Notes: a model not told the origin generated them from the letters alone. A DNA stretch of 64,000 nucleotides from Isoetes taiwanensis (GCA_021234155.1 JAJEKV010000059.1:8006779-8070778), one strand, 5' to 3'; numbered from the stretch's first letter, positions 35,052-46,663 are shown. Program-made: numbers and translations.

Positions 35052-38000
35052 TGCTACCTCATCCCAAGGAGTCATAGTTACCACTTAAATACAATTTAGA
35101 TTTAATGCTTCAAAAGATTCATTTCATTTGCTAAGCAATTTCAATGGTAATTCATGAAAGACTTAACGTTCCATTCATGGGTTCTTTACTAGAAATCTCA
35201 TATTCTGCCTTACTCACTGTAAGCCAAGCCTCCTATTATAGCTCTAACCCCTTCTCATGTTATTTTTGAAGGTTCTTATTAGTGACCAATCGAAGTTAAC
35301 CAAGACAACAACATGCAACAAAAGTATCAACAATTATAAACCACAACTAAAATATGCTAAACATAAAAACAACTCATGTTGAAGCCGAAACTTTGACTGC
35401 AGCTATTTTTGGGTGCAGAAATCTTCAATTTCATACATGAATTGCCCGAATTGGGCTTCTTCATGGATGTTTAACTCTAATTTTGCTTAGATTAATCCGT
35501 ATCTCATGTTTCGGCAGCGTACAGAAAGCAAAACACTCCATGAAACTGCTACTCATGGCCAAAATGGCACTGTATAGCCTTCCTGTCTAGTCTAAAATCC
35601 GACTGTTTGCAATCAAATTTGGCGCTTTTTGAGCAACTTCAACCACAAGCATTTGGTGCCCAATTGCCTTATCGACAGCTCTGCAAAAATTGATCTTAGT
35701 AGAATTTGTAACTAATTTCGGCAATATAATCATGCTGATTCTATCTTGTAGAGCTATGCCATTAGCTTAACTCTTGTTTTTCTCTGGCTTTAACGGTTTC
35801 AATCTGATCCTTAATCCATAGATTCTACAACAATCAATTCCTGCAATCATCTAAACTCTTCCTTGAATAGAGGGGCACCATTTTGGCATCCTACTATAGT
35901 ATCTGAATCATTCTTATAACCTTGCTCTTCCAACCCCGCTTTGAAAACACATAAACTCCATACAAAAACACATGAACTCCATACAAAAACACATGAACTC
36001 TTTACAATCTTCCAATTATTATTATTTCCAAGTGATTCCCATAAGCTAATCATGGTAGCCTATATACGCTGAAGAATCACAACAAAACCCTACCAGATAA
36101 GCTAGATTGATGTAGTTCAGTCTTTGTCTACTCCTTCAGATGCAATCTTCCAAGCTCTTGTCTGCTCCATCTCTCCGTTCATGCTCTACAAAACCTCTTA
36201 CAAAACTCTTTTCCAAAGAGGCAAAACCACTATTTATATGTTTTCCATGCTGCACACATGCTACATGTATGCTAAACATATGTACATAACTACATATACT
36301 GGACCATCAAGTGGCCAGGTCTGTTATAGCCTCCCATTCTAAAATGTAACCCATGCCCTCATGGGTCAGTTATAGGTCTACATAATCATTCTTTGATTCA
36401 AACTTCTCAAATCATACCAATACCACCTTAGAGTACAGCTGCTATCATGTTATATGAATATGCCACAAGGAAAACTTTACCTTAAGATCAACATAGCAAT
36501 TTGACTACATGGATACTTCTCTCATAGCTCACTCCCATAGCAGACATGGAGCTTCAAAACAATATCCTCTTGGAACATCATCTTCAAATAATTCTGAAAG
36601 AAGAGTCATTAACACATTCCATAAGCTCGTCTTAATCTATGGTCCACCATTGTCAATACCCAAAGATCCAAATCTGCAATCCATAGATCATAATGTCAAC
36701 ACCCAAAGATCCACACTAATACCAACTCTGATGAGTTTGCTCGAGTTGACCCTCCTGGCAACTAGGGATCTTGTCTAAACTTGCGCTAATTCTAGGTTGT
36801 TATGATATTGGTGAAGTATTGAATGTTCCTTTGCAATTGAAAAGAATCATTCTTATAAATCCATCATCACTAAGATACAATATAAATTCCAAGAAAATAC
36901 TATTCACAATGTGTTCACAATATTTAGCTTGCAAATCAACACAGAAGCTGCTTCAATAACTTAATCCCAGTCTCCAACTACACCATTGCCACTCGCCTAA
37001 GCACTACCTTGCTCCGTCACTGATTTAGTCCTTGTAACTAAGTTAGGATCCCAAACTGACACTGCATGCATGAAAACATCCTGGAAATCTTGGATAACAA
37101 GAACATAAGCACAAGCATAGACAGAAGATCCTATGTGAGTAAAGTGTTAGACAATGACAATCTAATATAATGAAGTGCAACACATAAGCATCAGAACATG
37201 GCCAACATACTAAACCATCATGATATATAGCTCAGAGACAATGGGAAGCTCAGCTAGCCTACATGCAGGCCTTGTTAGCAAAAAAATGCCCAGCCAGCTT
37301 ACATTCCAAGCCCTGTAGCAGGAGTGGTGGGGTGAACCTCGTATGCGCATACACTCTGAGCCGACGTCTGGCACTGGAGGACCTCTTACCATGGAGTCAC
37401 AAAGTTGACATAGAATCCTTGCCAGGAGAACTACACCCAGTGTCACAGACCATAGGCATATAACATAGAAACGCAGATGAATGAGCATGCCTGAAGAATC
37501 CAAACCACTGAACTTGGACGCCCGACCTCGGGGATCCAAGAGATATCAAAATGCCAAGACAATAGTGGTGCAATGCAATGACTATGATGTGATGTTCATT
37601 ACAAATTTTCTATACATGTGCCTAGCTCATACCCTTGTTGAGGTTGTCCTTACAATTTAACCATGTCGAAGCAGCTTGTTATAGAACAATTTTCGTAGAG
37701 TACACAAAGCAACATCTCATGCTGCCATTTCCCCCATAAGGAATGCAGTATCAATGTAACGTACTAGCTATATTAGCTTGTTCTTCTTATTGCAAAAGCA
37801 AGTGTCCCTGCCATAGCCACATCCTAGAAGCCCCCATAAGCTTCTCATGACTAACAGTCAAAAGTCCCCCTGATCCATCTCAATACCCATTGATTACAAT
37901 AATACATTTAGCTATGGTTTATAATACTTCATATTAAAAATTCATTTTCCTTAGCTAGTAATTAAATATCACAACTAATGTGAGCTCTTGAAATTCTTAA

Positions 38001-39791
38001 CTTTGAATTTTATTACCTTAGCAACCAATGGTTGTTTCTATGTCGAACATGCACCATATCTTTCATCATTGCCACCTCGTCTCAAGCAGTCATAAGTTAC
38101 CACTTGAATGTAATTTAGATTTAATGCTTCAAAAGTGCACTGGATCGCCTATCATTCTCGCAAGTTCCAGGCTGCTGAGATCAACTATCCTATTTACGAT
38201 AAGGAACTTTTGGCGATTGTTGACTCTTTTTAGGACTGGCGACGATTTCTTGAAGGTTCCCCCCATAAGGTGATTGTGTATATGGACCATCGCAACTTGG
38301 AATATTTTTAGTCTGCTCGAGTTCTTAATCATCGTCAGGCTCGATGGCATACAAGGTGCTATCCCGCTGTGATTTCGTCATCAAATTTTGTTAGCTAAGC
38401 ACTTTAAATGGTATTCATGAAAGACTCAAGTTTCTATTCATGGGTTCTTTATTGAAAATTTCACATTCTGCCTTACCCATTGTAAGTCGAACCTCCTACT
38501 ACAACTTTAACCCTTCTCATGTTATTCTTAAAGGTACTTATTAGTGACCAATTGAAATTAACTAGGACAACAACATGTAACAAAAGTGTCAACAATTAGA
38601 AATCGCAACTAAAATATGCTAAACACAAATAGGGCGCCTGTTGAAGCCGAACTCTGTTCGCAACTATTTTTTGCTCGAATCTTCAATTTCATACATGATT
38701 TGATGAAATCGATCCTTTTCATGGATGTTTAACTCTGATTTTGCTTAGATTAACCCCTGTCTCTCATGTTTCTACAAGTTCACAAAAAGCAAAACACCTC
38801 ATGGAACTGCTAATCATGGCCAAAATGGCATTTCAGCCTCAAAATCGGCCTGTCCAATCTAATTCTATCTTTGCAATGAATTTCGGCACTTTTTGAGCCG
38901 CTTCAAGCACAAGCATATGGTGCCAAATTGCCTTATAAACAGCTCTGCAAAAATTGAACTGCATAAAATTTGTAACTAATTTTGACAGTATAATCACGTT
39001 GGTTCTATCTCGTAGAGATACATTCTTAGCTTAACTCTTGTTTTTCTCTGGCTTTAACGGTTTCCATCTGATCCTTAATCTGGACTTGTTTTAATACTAC
39101 TACACAATTTTGCAAAATCCAACCACTTTCTTTGCACATTCGTAGATCATATATGTAATTGGAAATTGCATCAACGGTATGTCCATTATGTAGCTTCTAG
39201 ATAAGAATAGAATAGATTTTTTTAATAAGGAACAGATGCAAATTCTTTGAATGGCAAGAGAAGGGTATTGAAGGATAGGTTGAAGGGCAATCATCACCAA
39301 ACCAGCACATGTGTTGCGATATGCTAAAATGTACACCACGAGTAAAAATAGATCCATTCACAAACTTTATAACAATATCTTGTAGTCATCTAAGCTCTAT
39401 CTTGAATAGAGGTGCACCATTTTGGTATCGTACTATGCTACCTAAATTCCTCTTATAACCTTGCTCTTTCAAGCTCGCTCTGAAAACACATGAACTCCAT
39501 ACAATCTTTCAATTGTTATTATTTCCAAGTGATTCTCATAAGCTAATCATGGCAGCCTACACAAATTGAATAATCACAACAAAGCCCCACCTGATATGAT
39601 AGATTGATGTAGTCCAATCTTTGTGTACTTCTTTGGATGCAATCTTCCAAGCTCTTGTCTCCTCGTGCTCTGTATCTCCCTTCATGCTCTACAAACCTCT
39701 CGCAAAACTCTTTTTTCAAAGAGGCAAAGCCCTTGCTTATATGTTTTTCCCACCAAGCATGTGTACATACGTACATAAGTGCATATACTGC
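35052..39791 (-). mobile_element. Non-autonomous LTR retrotransposon (segment B, fuller copy)
   Basis: On the minus strand: 5' LTR about 39791-38070, internal region 38069-36329, and a 3' LTR at 36328-35052 of 1277 bp that starts TATAACAG (TGTAACAG in the other copy) and ends '...gaggtagca', fitting the TG...CA rule. The purine-rich tract 'gaatgggaggc' directly precedes the 3' LTR. Both LTRs carry a TATA-like element ('catataaatag') and end with related 'gaggtNgca'. The internal region has no gag-pol frame. The 5' LTR contains an inserted RNase H fragment (38150-38350) and extra sequence near 39100-39360 absent from the 3' LTR. The primer-binding site is not clear. Confidence 0.7.
38150..38350 (+). 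pseudogene. Ty3/gypsy RNase H fragment captured inside the LTR
   Basis: The frame reads 'IAYHSRKFQAAEINYPIYDK', 'ELLAIVDSF', stop, 'DWRRFLEGSPHKVIVYMD', 'HRNLEYF', stop, 'SARVLNHRQARWH'. This is the Ty3/gypsy RT-RNase H connection and RNase H start: 'HSRKF..AEINY.I.DKELLAIV' and 'DHRNLEYF', then 'LNRRQARW'. Two TAG codons interrupt it. The 3' LTR copy at 35100-35130 runs straight through without it ('cttcaaaag...ttgctaagca'), so it is an insertion in this LTR. The protein style is unusual for plant Ty3 elements and closer to the type I associate with fungi or animals. That is impression, not a search result. Confidence 0.75.
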
Positions 39792-40086
39792 CCCATATAC
39801 CAAACAAAAGTACATCAAACGCATCACTTCCAAGATTAAAAAACCCTATCTCGAAGGGTTTTGGGTGGAAAAACTTTAGCAATAATAAAGAACTGTTTTG
39901 TAACTAAAATGCAGTTATGGAAGGAAAAAAAATGATAATATAATGTGAAGGTGTATAGGAATCAAATTTGCAACTATTATAAGGTATGCGAGAAAGAATA
40001 GTGCAAGATGTTAGGGTCACATGGGGGAATGCATATTGAAGTAGATGAGGTGGCATTACCTATCATTCTAAAGACAATGCAGAAGC

Positions 40087-40510
40087 ATGCAAGTCCAATC
40101 GACCTCTTTATTCTACAACGCCAATGTTTTAGATGATGCAGTTAAAGTTGGAGACAATTTTGTAGTGGTTGCACCTAAAAGTAATAAAGAGGGTGTTGAA
40201 TTCTGGTTGCTTGTGTGCACAAAGGAAAAATTTGTGGTTGAAGAGAATTTTCAAATTAATGATCAATTGTACCTTGCTGGCGAGAATGTTGTGGAAGGTA
40301 TTTACTATCAGAAGGCCCAAAATCAACTGTAGGATATGAGTTGTGCAGAAATAATCCAAAGGCTTTAGTGTTCTCCACACAAATCTGTGCTATCAGAGTT
40401 CCATTAAAGCAAAGAAAACGTGCTAAGGGCAAGTGAACTACCTTCAGATTAGATCCCGCTGATGAGGCGAAAATACTTGATAACTTACTAGATGTCTTGT
40501 CTGATGGCGA
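40087..40510 (+). pseudogene. Unrecognised gene fragment, possible BAH/chromo-like tail domain (segment B copy)
   Basis: The plus-strand counterpart of 21562-21120. The frame MQVQSTSLFYNANVLDDAVK runs to 'GIYYQKAQNQL' and then breaks, whereas the segment A copy remains open ('YYQKRPKSTVGYELCRNDP'). Downstream, 'PADEAKILDNLLDVLSDG' follows in another frame to a stop near 40513. Two copies with different lesions imply independent decay. Family not recognised. Confidence 0.45.
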
Positions 40511-40961
40511 ATAATTATAATTCCATTCTTTCTAAGTATACCAACTTTTCTAAATATATTTCTCTAACTTCATTCTAAGTGTGGTGTCGACATGGTGGAT
40601 GTGATGTGAACATGGTTTATCTTGTGATGCAAACTGTGTTGCCTTATGTATTGCATATAGTGCCAACATGGTGCGTATGATACCAATATGATACATGTGA
40701 TGGCAACATGGTGCAAACAGTCAATCCTAAGTTTATTTCCCTCCTTGCTAATTTTAAGAAGTCCAAAACTTCCTTGATCTCTAATTTAAGTTCATTGCCC
40801 TTTGTTTTGCCCTTCTTTCCTTTTCTCAACCAGATCCTTCTTCTGATCTGGTTCCCATAGATCTGATTCCATAGTTTCCTTCCGTTAACAATTTAATGTT
40901 GCAATTCAAAGGATTTCAACTAGAAGATTTGAACTCCACGGGAGTTATACACATCTGGTCA

Positions 40962-41976
40962 TCAGGTAATTCCTTCATTTTTGGTATTATTGTCAGAACA
41001 AACGGAATCGGAAACAATATCATTAGAGCATAAAGAATTGAGCAGAGCACTTTTATAAGAATTACCATTGATCTTGTCGTACTTGCCCATGATCGGAACA
41101 GAAGATTTCAGCACTTGTTTCGAAACTTTTGTTTTGTTTTTATCCATCCTTTCTTTAATGTTGATGCAGTTTTAGCAGTCACAATTCCTGCAATCAGTGG
41201 GATGGAAGTAACTATTGCTGTCAGTGATTTTGCACTTGATAGAGGCTTCTAATGGGAACCAGTAGGTCTTGTAATCCATCTCCACATCTTTAAGGGTCTC
41301 CATAGCAAATGGGGAAAGCCTGCTTTTGAAGCCTTTCCGAAAATTTTCTATGACATGATCATCTGCTTCCTCCCAAATCTTGGCCAGCTGAAAGGAGGCT
41401 TTTGATTTCCAGCCAAGGTCTTCGAGTTCGTCAGCTAGAGTTTTGGCAGCTTGCAACATATCCATCATCGATCTTCTAAAAATTTGATTTTTAAGACTGC
41501 AACAGTCGTCCTTTGAGTGCCATGTTTTAACTCTAATTAGTTGGTAGAGGAGAATGTCCATTTCCTAAAATTTTTGAAGCATTTGCCAAACCAAATCCTA
41601 TCATTAGCCTTTCCCTCCTTATATTGATTCTCGAGTCTTTGCATTTCCAATTTGCAAACCAAGATTTGTCCTTCTTTCTGCACCCCCATGCAGTTCGCAG
41701 CTGCTTCTTGTTGCTCTCTGATGATATCAAAAGCGGCTTTCAACTCCTTCATTTTGATCCAGGTTGGGTACTTCTTATAATCAAGAACGAAAATTTGATT
41801 CCAACTTTGAATGACCAGAAGGGGATCGGTGTCTTTATATTCAAAAGCTTCCCTTCTAGAAGAAGAGGAGGAGCTCCCAACTGCATTTTTGCTAGTAGTT
41901 CCCTTTGGATTTCATGGTGCAAAGGCAAGAACAAGGCCGCTGAGAGAAGGAAGAGAGGATGGATCCGGAGAACCAA
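40962..41976 (-). pseudogene. Unrecognised coiled-coil coding-like region
   Basis: Consecutive minus-strand frames: 41976-41749, then MKELKAAFDIIREQQEAAAN (41752-41537, with heptad-like 'LEMQRLENQYKEGK'), then 'MDMLQAAKTLADELEDLG', 'IWEEADDHVIENFRKGFKSR' and 'YWFPLEASIKCKITDSNSY' (41472-41172), then 61 codons at 41147-40962 rich in Lys, Asn and Ser. Frames change between blocks, so it is either spliced or broken. Composition suggests a structural or gag-like protein. No catalytic motif is seen and I do not recognise the family. Confidence 0.4.
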
Positions 41977-42009
41977 AGGACTAGAAATAAAGAAAGGCGA
42001 TAAAGGAGC

Positions 42010-42530
42010 CGAACCTTTTTAATAAAAGGGCAAACAGAAAATAAGAAAAGAAAACTAGCAAGAAAAAAAAAAAAAAAAGCTGTCTTCCTATGCTAATCTG
42101 ATAGAGGCCGTACCTGGCTGCAGACTCTAGAATCTAGCAGGGGCATTGGAGTCAAATCAAGCACAGGGAAAGAAGCAAACAGGATTGCAAATTAAACGGG
42201 AGTGTTGCATCACTCCCGTTTCAAAGATTCCCTTGAAAAAAACACCAGGATTTAAAAAATGATCATTTTCAAAAGAAGTTGGGGATTTCAAGTGAAACAA
42301 ACTATTTTATCGTGCATTTTGGACTCTTTTGAAGTGATAATCTTGCATTTGTAGAAAAGAGCACTTGGAAATGGCAAAATTCCAGACATTAATACACGAG
42401 GAATATTACTATGAATTCGAGGACATCCAAAAAACGTAAAAAAAAAAAAAAAAAAATTATTAATTTTTTTCAGTACATCAAATATGGCAATATTTTATAG
42501 CCAGTAGTAAATAATTTAGCAAAACCTAAC
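42010..42530. other. Short intergenic stretch with a perfect hairpin
   Basis: No gene. A perfect 11-bp stem with 6-base loop, AAACGGGAGTG-ttgcat-CACTCCCGTTT, lies at 42194-42221. Long A runs are at 42064 and 42440. It could hold the end of the module to its right, but no matching terminal inverted repeat was found beyond 50.2 kb. Confidence 0.5.
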
Positions 42531-45500
42531 TCAGAGGTCTAAATCGAAGTCCTCAGTGTGTGGTTTGCTCGTCTCACCTTTTTTCTCGTCTCTACGCTTT
42601 GCTCCTTTGTCACCGCCTTTATCCTTGTTGGTGTCGATAGTCTCTTCAGAATAGTAGCTAGAGCTACTTTTTGAGCTCCTGCAAAGGTAGCTTCATCTTC
42701 CGAGAGCTTGTAAAAGGAGGTTGTATCTCAGAAGATGTCATTTTGGCAAAATCTGATGATGATTTGGCTCCCAACTCTTGATTTTCATCTGGTAGACTTG
42801 GTAGACCAGACAACCGCATCTTAATAAAGTCTACAGACTCTCTATCAATGTCAACAGCAACACAATTACGGCCCTTTTTAAGTGCACATGCTATTGTTGT
42901 ACCAGAGCCAGAGAAAGCATCTAGGACCCAATCTCCGGGCGGAAAACATATCCGGAAGATGGTTAATTAGCTTCGTGGGCTTCCGTAATGATTCACAATT
43001 TTGCCTTTGTGCACTTGGGTCCCGGAGCTTCGTAATACTGACCGGAAACTCTAGGACATTAGAAAAATTTTGGCGGTGCTCATGTTAAAAGTGCTCCATG
43101 GTACGCTTCCCATCGAAACTCCAGTAAGCTACATGGAGATACTCAACCTTGCTCAGCAGCCTCGGTCCTCCACCATGGTAGTTGATATTAGTTTTGTACC
43201 TGCAAGATCGTATTCCAGAATAGTAAGTACGTATTCCAGAATAGAAGATGACGAGTTACAACTGCAACAATGACTCAAAACTTGAAAGAAAGAACGTTTC
43301 AACTGCAATCGAGATTTGAAGACTCACCAGACCATATTTTCATAACCGGCTTGCACAGGAGAACCGAAGTGGTTCTTGAAAGTAGCTTCTACAAGTCCGG
43401 ATTGCATGCTGGAGTGGAACACAACAAGACGCCAGTGTTTTGCTGTGGTAACCTGCTTAATTCCGTCGACGAAAGCATTAAATTCTGAGTGTTTGAATGG
43501 CTGATCGTCGTAGCGGCTATCCTTCAGCTTAAACCCATACGGCAAGTCTGCTATGACCAATGTAAAATCTTGTGGCTTTACACTTCCAGCCAACTTAGTG
43601 CAATCCCCATGAACGATAGAATAATAGTTATTTTGATCAAACATGGAAAACCTCTCGTAGTCGGACGGCTCAACATCAACAATACGCCTATCCGCTAGAG
43701 TTCTCTCTTCTCTGGCAGTCCTTACCAGGTGCATAAAACCTTCTGGTAGGTCCTTGTTCTTCTTCTTGCTCTGTTAGTAAAAGATGTTAGGCAGGCATCA
43801 CAAAAGAAAAACATTAAAAACAGGAAAAAGACGTACCCAGCCCTCAAAATTTGGAGCGTATTGGATAATACGCTCGTCGGAAGTTGCTATGGGATAGAGT
43901 TCTTTACATCTGTCCCAGCTGTCCACGTTCAACTGCTCCATTAAACATGTTTGGCACGTAATAACATTTTTCTGGCGGGAAGTCAAGAACAATTAAACAA
44001 GGTGAGTATTGTTTTCTGGGAAACGAAAGCAATAAGAAAAAGCCACAGTGTATTCCGGAATACCCTTTGTCTTACAAGCCAAAAGCAAAAGTGTATTCCG
44101 GAATATACCTCTGCTTTAAGTTTGAAGCAAAAGTGTATTCCGGAATACACTTTTGCTTTTCGTTCGAAGCAAAAGTGTATTCCGGAATACACTTTTGCTT
44201 TACGTTTAAAGCAAAAGTGTATTCCGGAATACACATTTGCTTTGGCTTGTAAGCCAAAGTGTATTCTGGAATACACATTGGACTACTTACAGAAGCCAAA
44301 GTGTATTCCGGAATACACCTTGGCTTATAAAAACATTTCTTGCTACGGAAGAAAAATTTAAATGAAAGTTCTGTCGTTCTTACTTGTGAAGTTCCTTGGA
44401 CATCTCTTCAAGCGTAAACTCTTTATCAACGACCTTCTGCAGTAGCCTTTCTAGTATGTCCATGTCTGTAAAGCCCTGCATTTCTCTCCAGACCGTGATC
44501 GTCATTTCCTTCTTCGGGACGTCAGAACCTTTCTTCTTTTCTGAGACCTTCCCTTTACTTTTTAATTCACCACGCTCGAACATGGTAAAAATTTCATTTT
44601 GTAGGTCCCATATCTGCACGGTAACAAACAAGGTTAGTTTCTGCATGGTTATTCCAGAATACGAAAGAAACTTACCCTGCCGTCTCTGAAGGCTAGTTGA
44701 AACCAGTTGTCATGCGGTATGAGAGACTGCCGTTTATTAGCTTCATCGTACTTAAGGCAGCACTCCACAGCGCACGCTTCCTTTAGTTCTAACGAGTATG
44801 CCGGCTTCTTCAAATCTTCTCCATATTTTTCTTTAAAAATTATGTACTCCCTGTGCATGAATCGGATCTTGTCGACGAAGCTCATCTTTAATTTGTACTC
44901 GTTGTCAGCATTATGGGTGTTGGCAACGATTTTTGCTTCCTCGTCGGTGAGACCACAATGAAACCGCTGCGCACAAGACAGAGAGGTACCTGGGGTTTTT
45001 CTTTTCTTTGTACAGCTGCCTTCTTGCCTTGAAGCTATGATTTCCGCCAAGACGTAGTGTGTGTGTATGTTTCTCGCTCTCTGCCATATTCCCCGGGGTT
45101 TGATTGCTCCATGTCAACAAGGACAACTATTGGGGCGACATGAGCATTTGGATTGCTCCTAATTCTGTCCTTCAAGTTCCTTAAGTGGTCGGCATAAATT
45201 TTTCGAACTTGAAGTGGCCTTTCGCCAGACTCATTCTTTGGGGGCAGCCTCATGCTAGTCACAGGAAGATAAATTACCCCTTGTACAAATTTTTCTCTGT
45301 TAATAACCTCCATTCTTTCAGAGGTCTTATCAACCTTCTTTTCCTTTATTGCAACCCCGGGAGCTTTTCCTTTCCCCTTTTGTTTTTTTGAGGTTTCCTC
45401 GGGGACTTCTGTGATTTCAAGCTGCTGTACTTTTCGCTTCTTTGGTTCTTTAGCAGCTATGGTTTGTCTTGGCCTGCTAAGTTTCTTTGGCCGCGCAGGG

Positions 45501-46663
45501 GGTTCTTCCTCCTCTTCTTCCTCAAAACCTTTATCTGATGACCTCCCTGAAGAACTAGCAGAAGGTGGTGATTGTGATCTTTCTCCATCTGATTGCTCGG
45601 ACTCACTGACAGGAAAGTCCTCGCTTGTACTGGAACAAACCTGCCTAATACATGAACACAGGCTTCGTTTTGTCCCAGAGTGTGAAAAAAGATTTGTACG
45701 GCGTGCGGTGGTTGCACACCGACAATTTTAAAGAATGCGATGTCCACAACAATGAAGCCTTGGGAGGTCTTGAAGGATAGCCTCCCCACCTGACCTCCTT
45801 GTCCGGCAAGAACCCTCGAGACATCTTTTATTGTCCCAAGGTTAACAAACTTCGAGTCGTCGTACCTTTTGTTACCAAAGACTTTTTTGGCTAGACGCAT
45901 AAGAACGCCAAGTGTCTTGTATTTTCCATCTGCACCCCTGGTCACGTACCATTGCGTTTGAAAGTTCTCATAAATAGCGGGCACATCTGTGTCAGCGGTG
46001 TGCTTCTGAGGGTGTGGACGCTTAGGCTTCTGAGATTTCTTTGATGCCCTCTTGCTTCCTTCTTCCCCGCCATCAAACGCTTTAAAACAACCATGTTAAG
46101 ACGAAATTCAAACGAAATTTGTATTCCGAATAACAATTACTAATCTTGTGCCCTAAAGGCCGAAAAAAGACAGAAAACAAGCTAAAATGTTGTCACCCAA
46201 GTCAATTTCTTGTGCCTTAATTGGACTCGAAAGAGTAATTTTAACTTAAAAAAAGCGTTGTCTCAAGGTGCAAAAAAAAAGTGTGTTATTTTAGAGAAAA
46301 AAAGCAAGCGCTTCTCAAAACTACAAGCAAAATGTATTCTCCTAATACACTTTGCTTATCAAGAGGTGCAAAGTGTATTCCTAATACACTTTTACTTTAC
46401 GCTGAAGGGCAAAGTGTATTCGAATACACTTTGCCCTTCTTCAGCGAAAAGTGTATTCCTAATACACTTTGCCCATCTGGAGACGAGCAAAGTGTATTCC
46501 TAATACACTTTGCACTTCACCGATGAGCAAAGTGTATTCCGTAATACACTTTGCTCTTTCGCTGATGGGCAAAGTGTATTCGAATACACTTTGGCCTCTG
46601 AAAGCAAATCGAGAAAACAAAAGAAAGACGCATACTATGTACTTTTACATGCTTACCGCCCAT
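42531..46663 (-). CDS. ParB-like domain / beta-class DNA amino-methyltransferase fusion, with frame breaks
   Basis: Exon model: 46663-46657 (ATGGGCG), 46079-44676, 44613-44384, 43971-43837, 43770-43328 and 43199-42531, all with GT-AG borders. An unassigned N-terminal region (MGAFDGGEEGSKRASKKSQK..., 'YVTRGADGKYKTLGVLMRLA') and an acidic linker come first. A ParB/Spo0J-like domain follows: 'YLPVTSMRLPPKN', 'VRKIYADHLRNLKDRI', 'HVAPIVVLVD' and 'LRLGGNHSFKARRQLYKE' (about 45265-45000). Then 'CGLTDEEAKIVAN', a helical middle, and a methyltransferase with motif IV 'VIADLPYGF' (43531-43555) before motif I 'VLDAFSGSGTTIACA' (about 42930-42885), the beta-class order. Substrate would be adenine-N6 or cytosine-N4. 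Frame breaks near 45640, 45040, 44975, 43971 and in exon 6 mean this copy is decayed or mis-sequenced. The fusion is familiar in bacteria and phages. Confidence 0.75.
44048..44318. repeat. Array of seven 34-bp palindromes at 42-bp spacing (intron 3 of the methyltransferase gene)
   Basis: Seven copies of GTGTATTCCGGAATACAC or close variants start at 44048, 44091, 44133, 44175, 44217, 44259 and 44301, a spacing of 43, 42, 42, 42, 42 and 42 bp. In the central copies the symmetry extends through flanking 'AAGCAAAA' and 'TTTTGCTT' to about 34 bp, leaving 8-bp spacers such as 'ttcgttcg'. The first, second and last copies are imperfect. The array lies wholly between the donor at 44383 and the acceptor at 43972. 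Overlapping open frames on both strands (97-136 codons) exist only because of the repeat. Confidence 0.95.
46332..46592. repeat. Second array of seven palindromes at about 41-bp spacing (intron 1 of the methyltransferase gene)
   Basis: Seven palindromes with half-site GTGTATT(C) start near 46332, 46373, 46414, 46451, 46492, 46532 and 46574. Centres vary: GTGTATTCGAATACAC (two copies), GTGTATTCCTAATACAC (three), GTGTATTCCGTAATACAC (one) and a longer first copy. Outer arms 'GGGCAAA' and 'TTTGCCC' or 'GAGCAAA' and 'TTTGCTC' extend the symmetry. The array lies between the exon 1 donor (46656) and the exon 2 acceptor (46080). Confidence 0.93.

Larger units (their letters stand above)
36173..41428 (-). 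repeat. Segment B: inverted counterpart of segment A
   Basis: Matches segment A (20215-24866) in reverse complement, including the LTR retrotransposon, the unknown frames and the 'MQVQSTS' fragment. B continues past both ends of A: to the left into the rest of the 3' LTR, to the right into the 41.4-42.0 kb coding-like region. B is therefore more likely the source and A the copy. Confidence 0.85.

Noticed and set aside
43983-44361. Overlapping 61-136 codon frames with 'KCIPEYTFA' or 'KVYSGIHFCF' repeats on both strands
   Set aside because: They are the 42-bp palindrome array read as protein. 42 is a multiple of 3, so any frame stays open. The array lies in an intron.
44048-46592. Resemblance of the regularly spaced palindromes to a CRISPR array
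   Set aside because: The spacers are short (about 8 bp), similar to each other and part of the symmetry. There are no unique spacers or cas genes, and the context is a plant nuclear gene.
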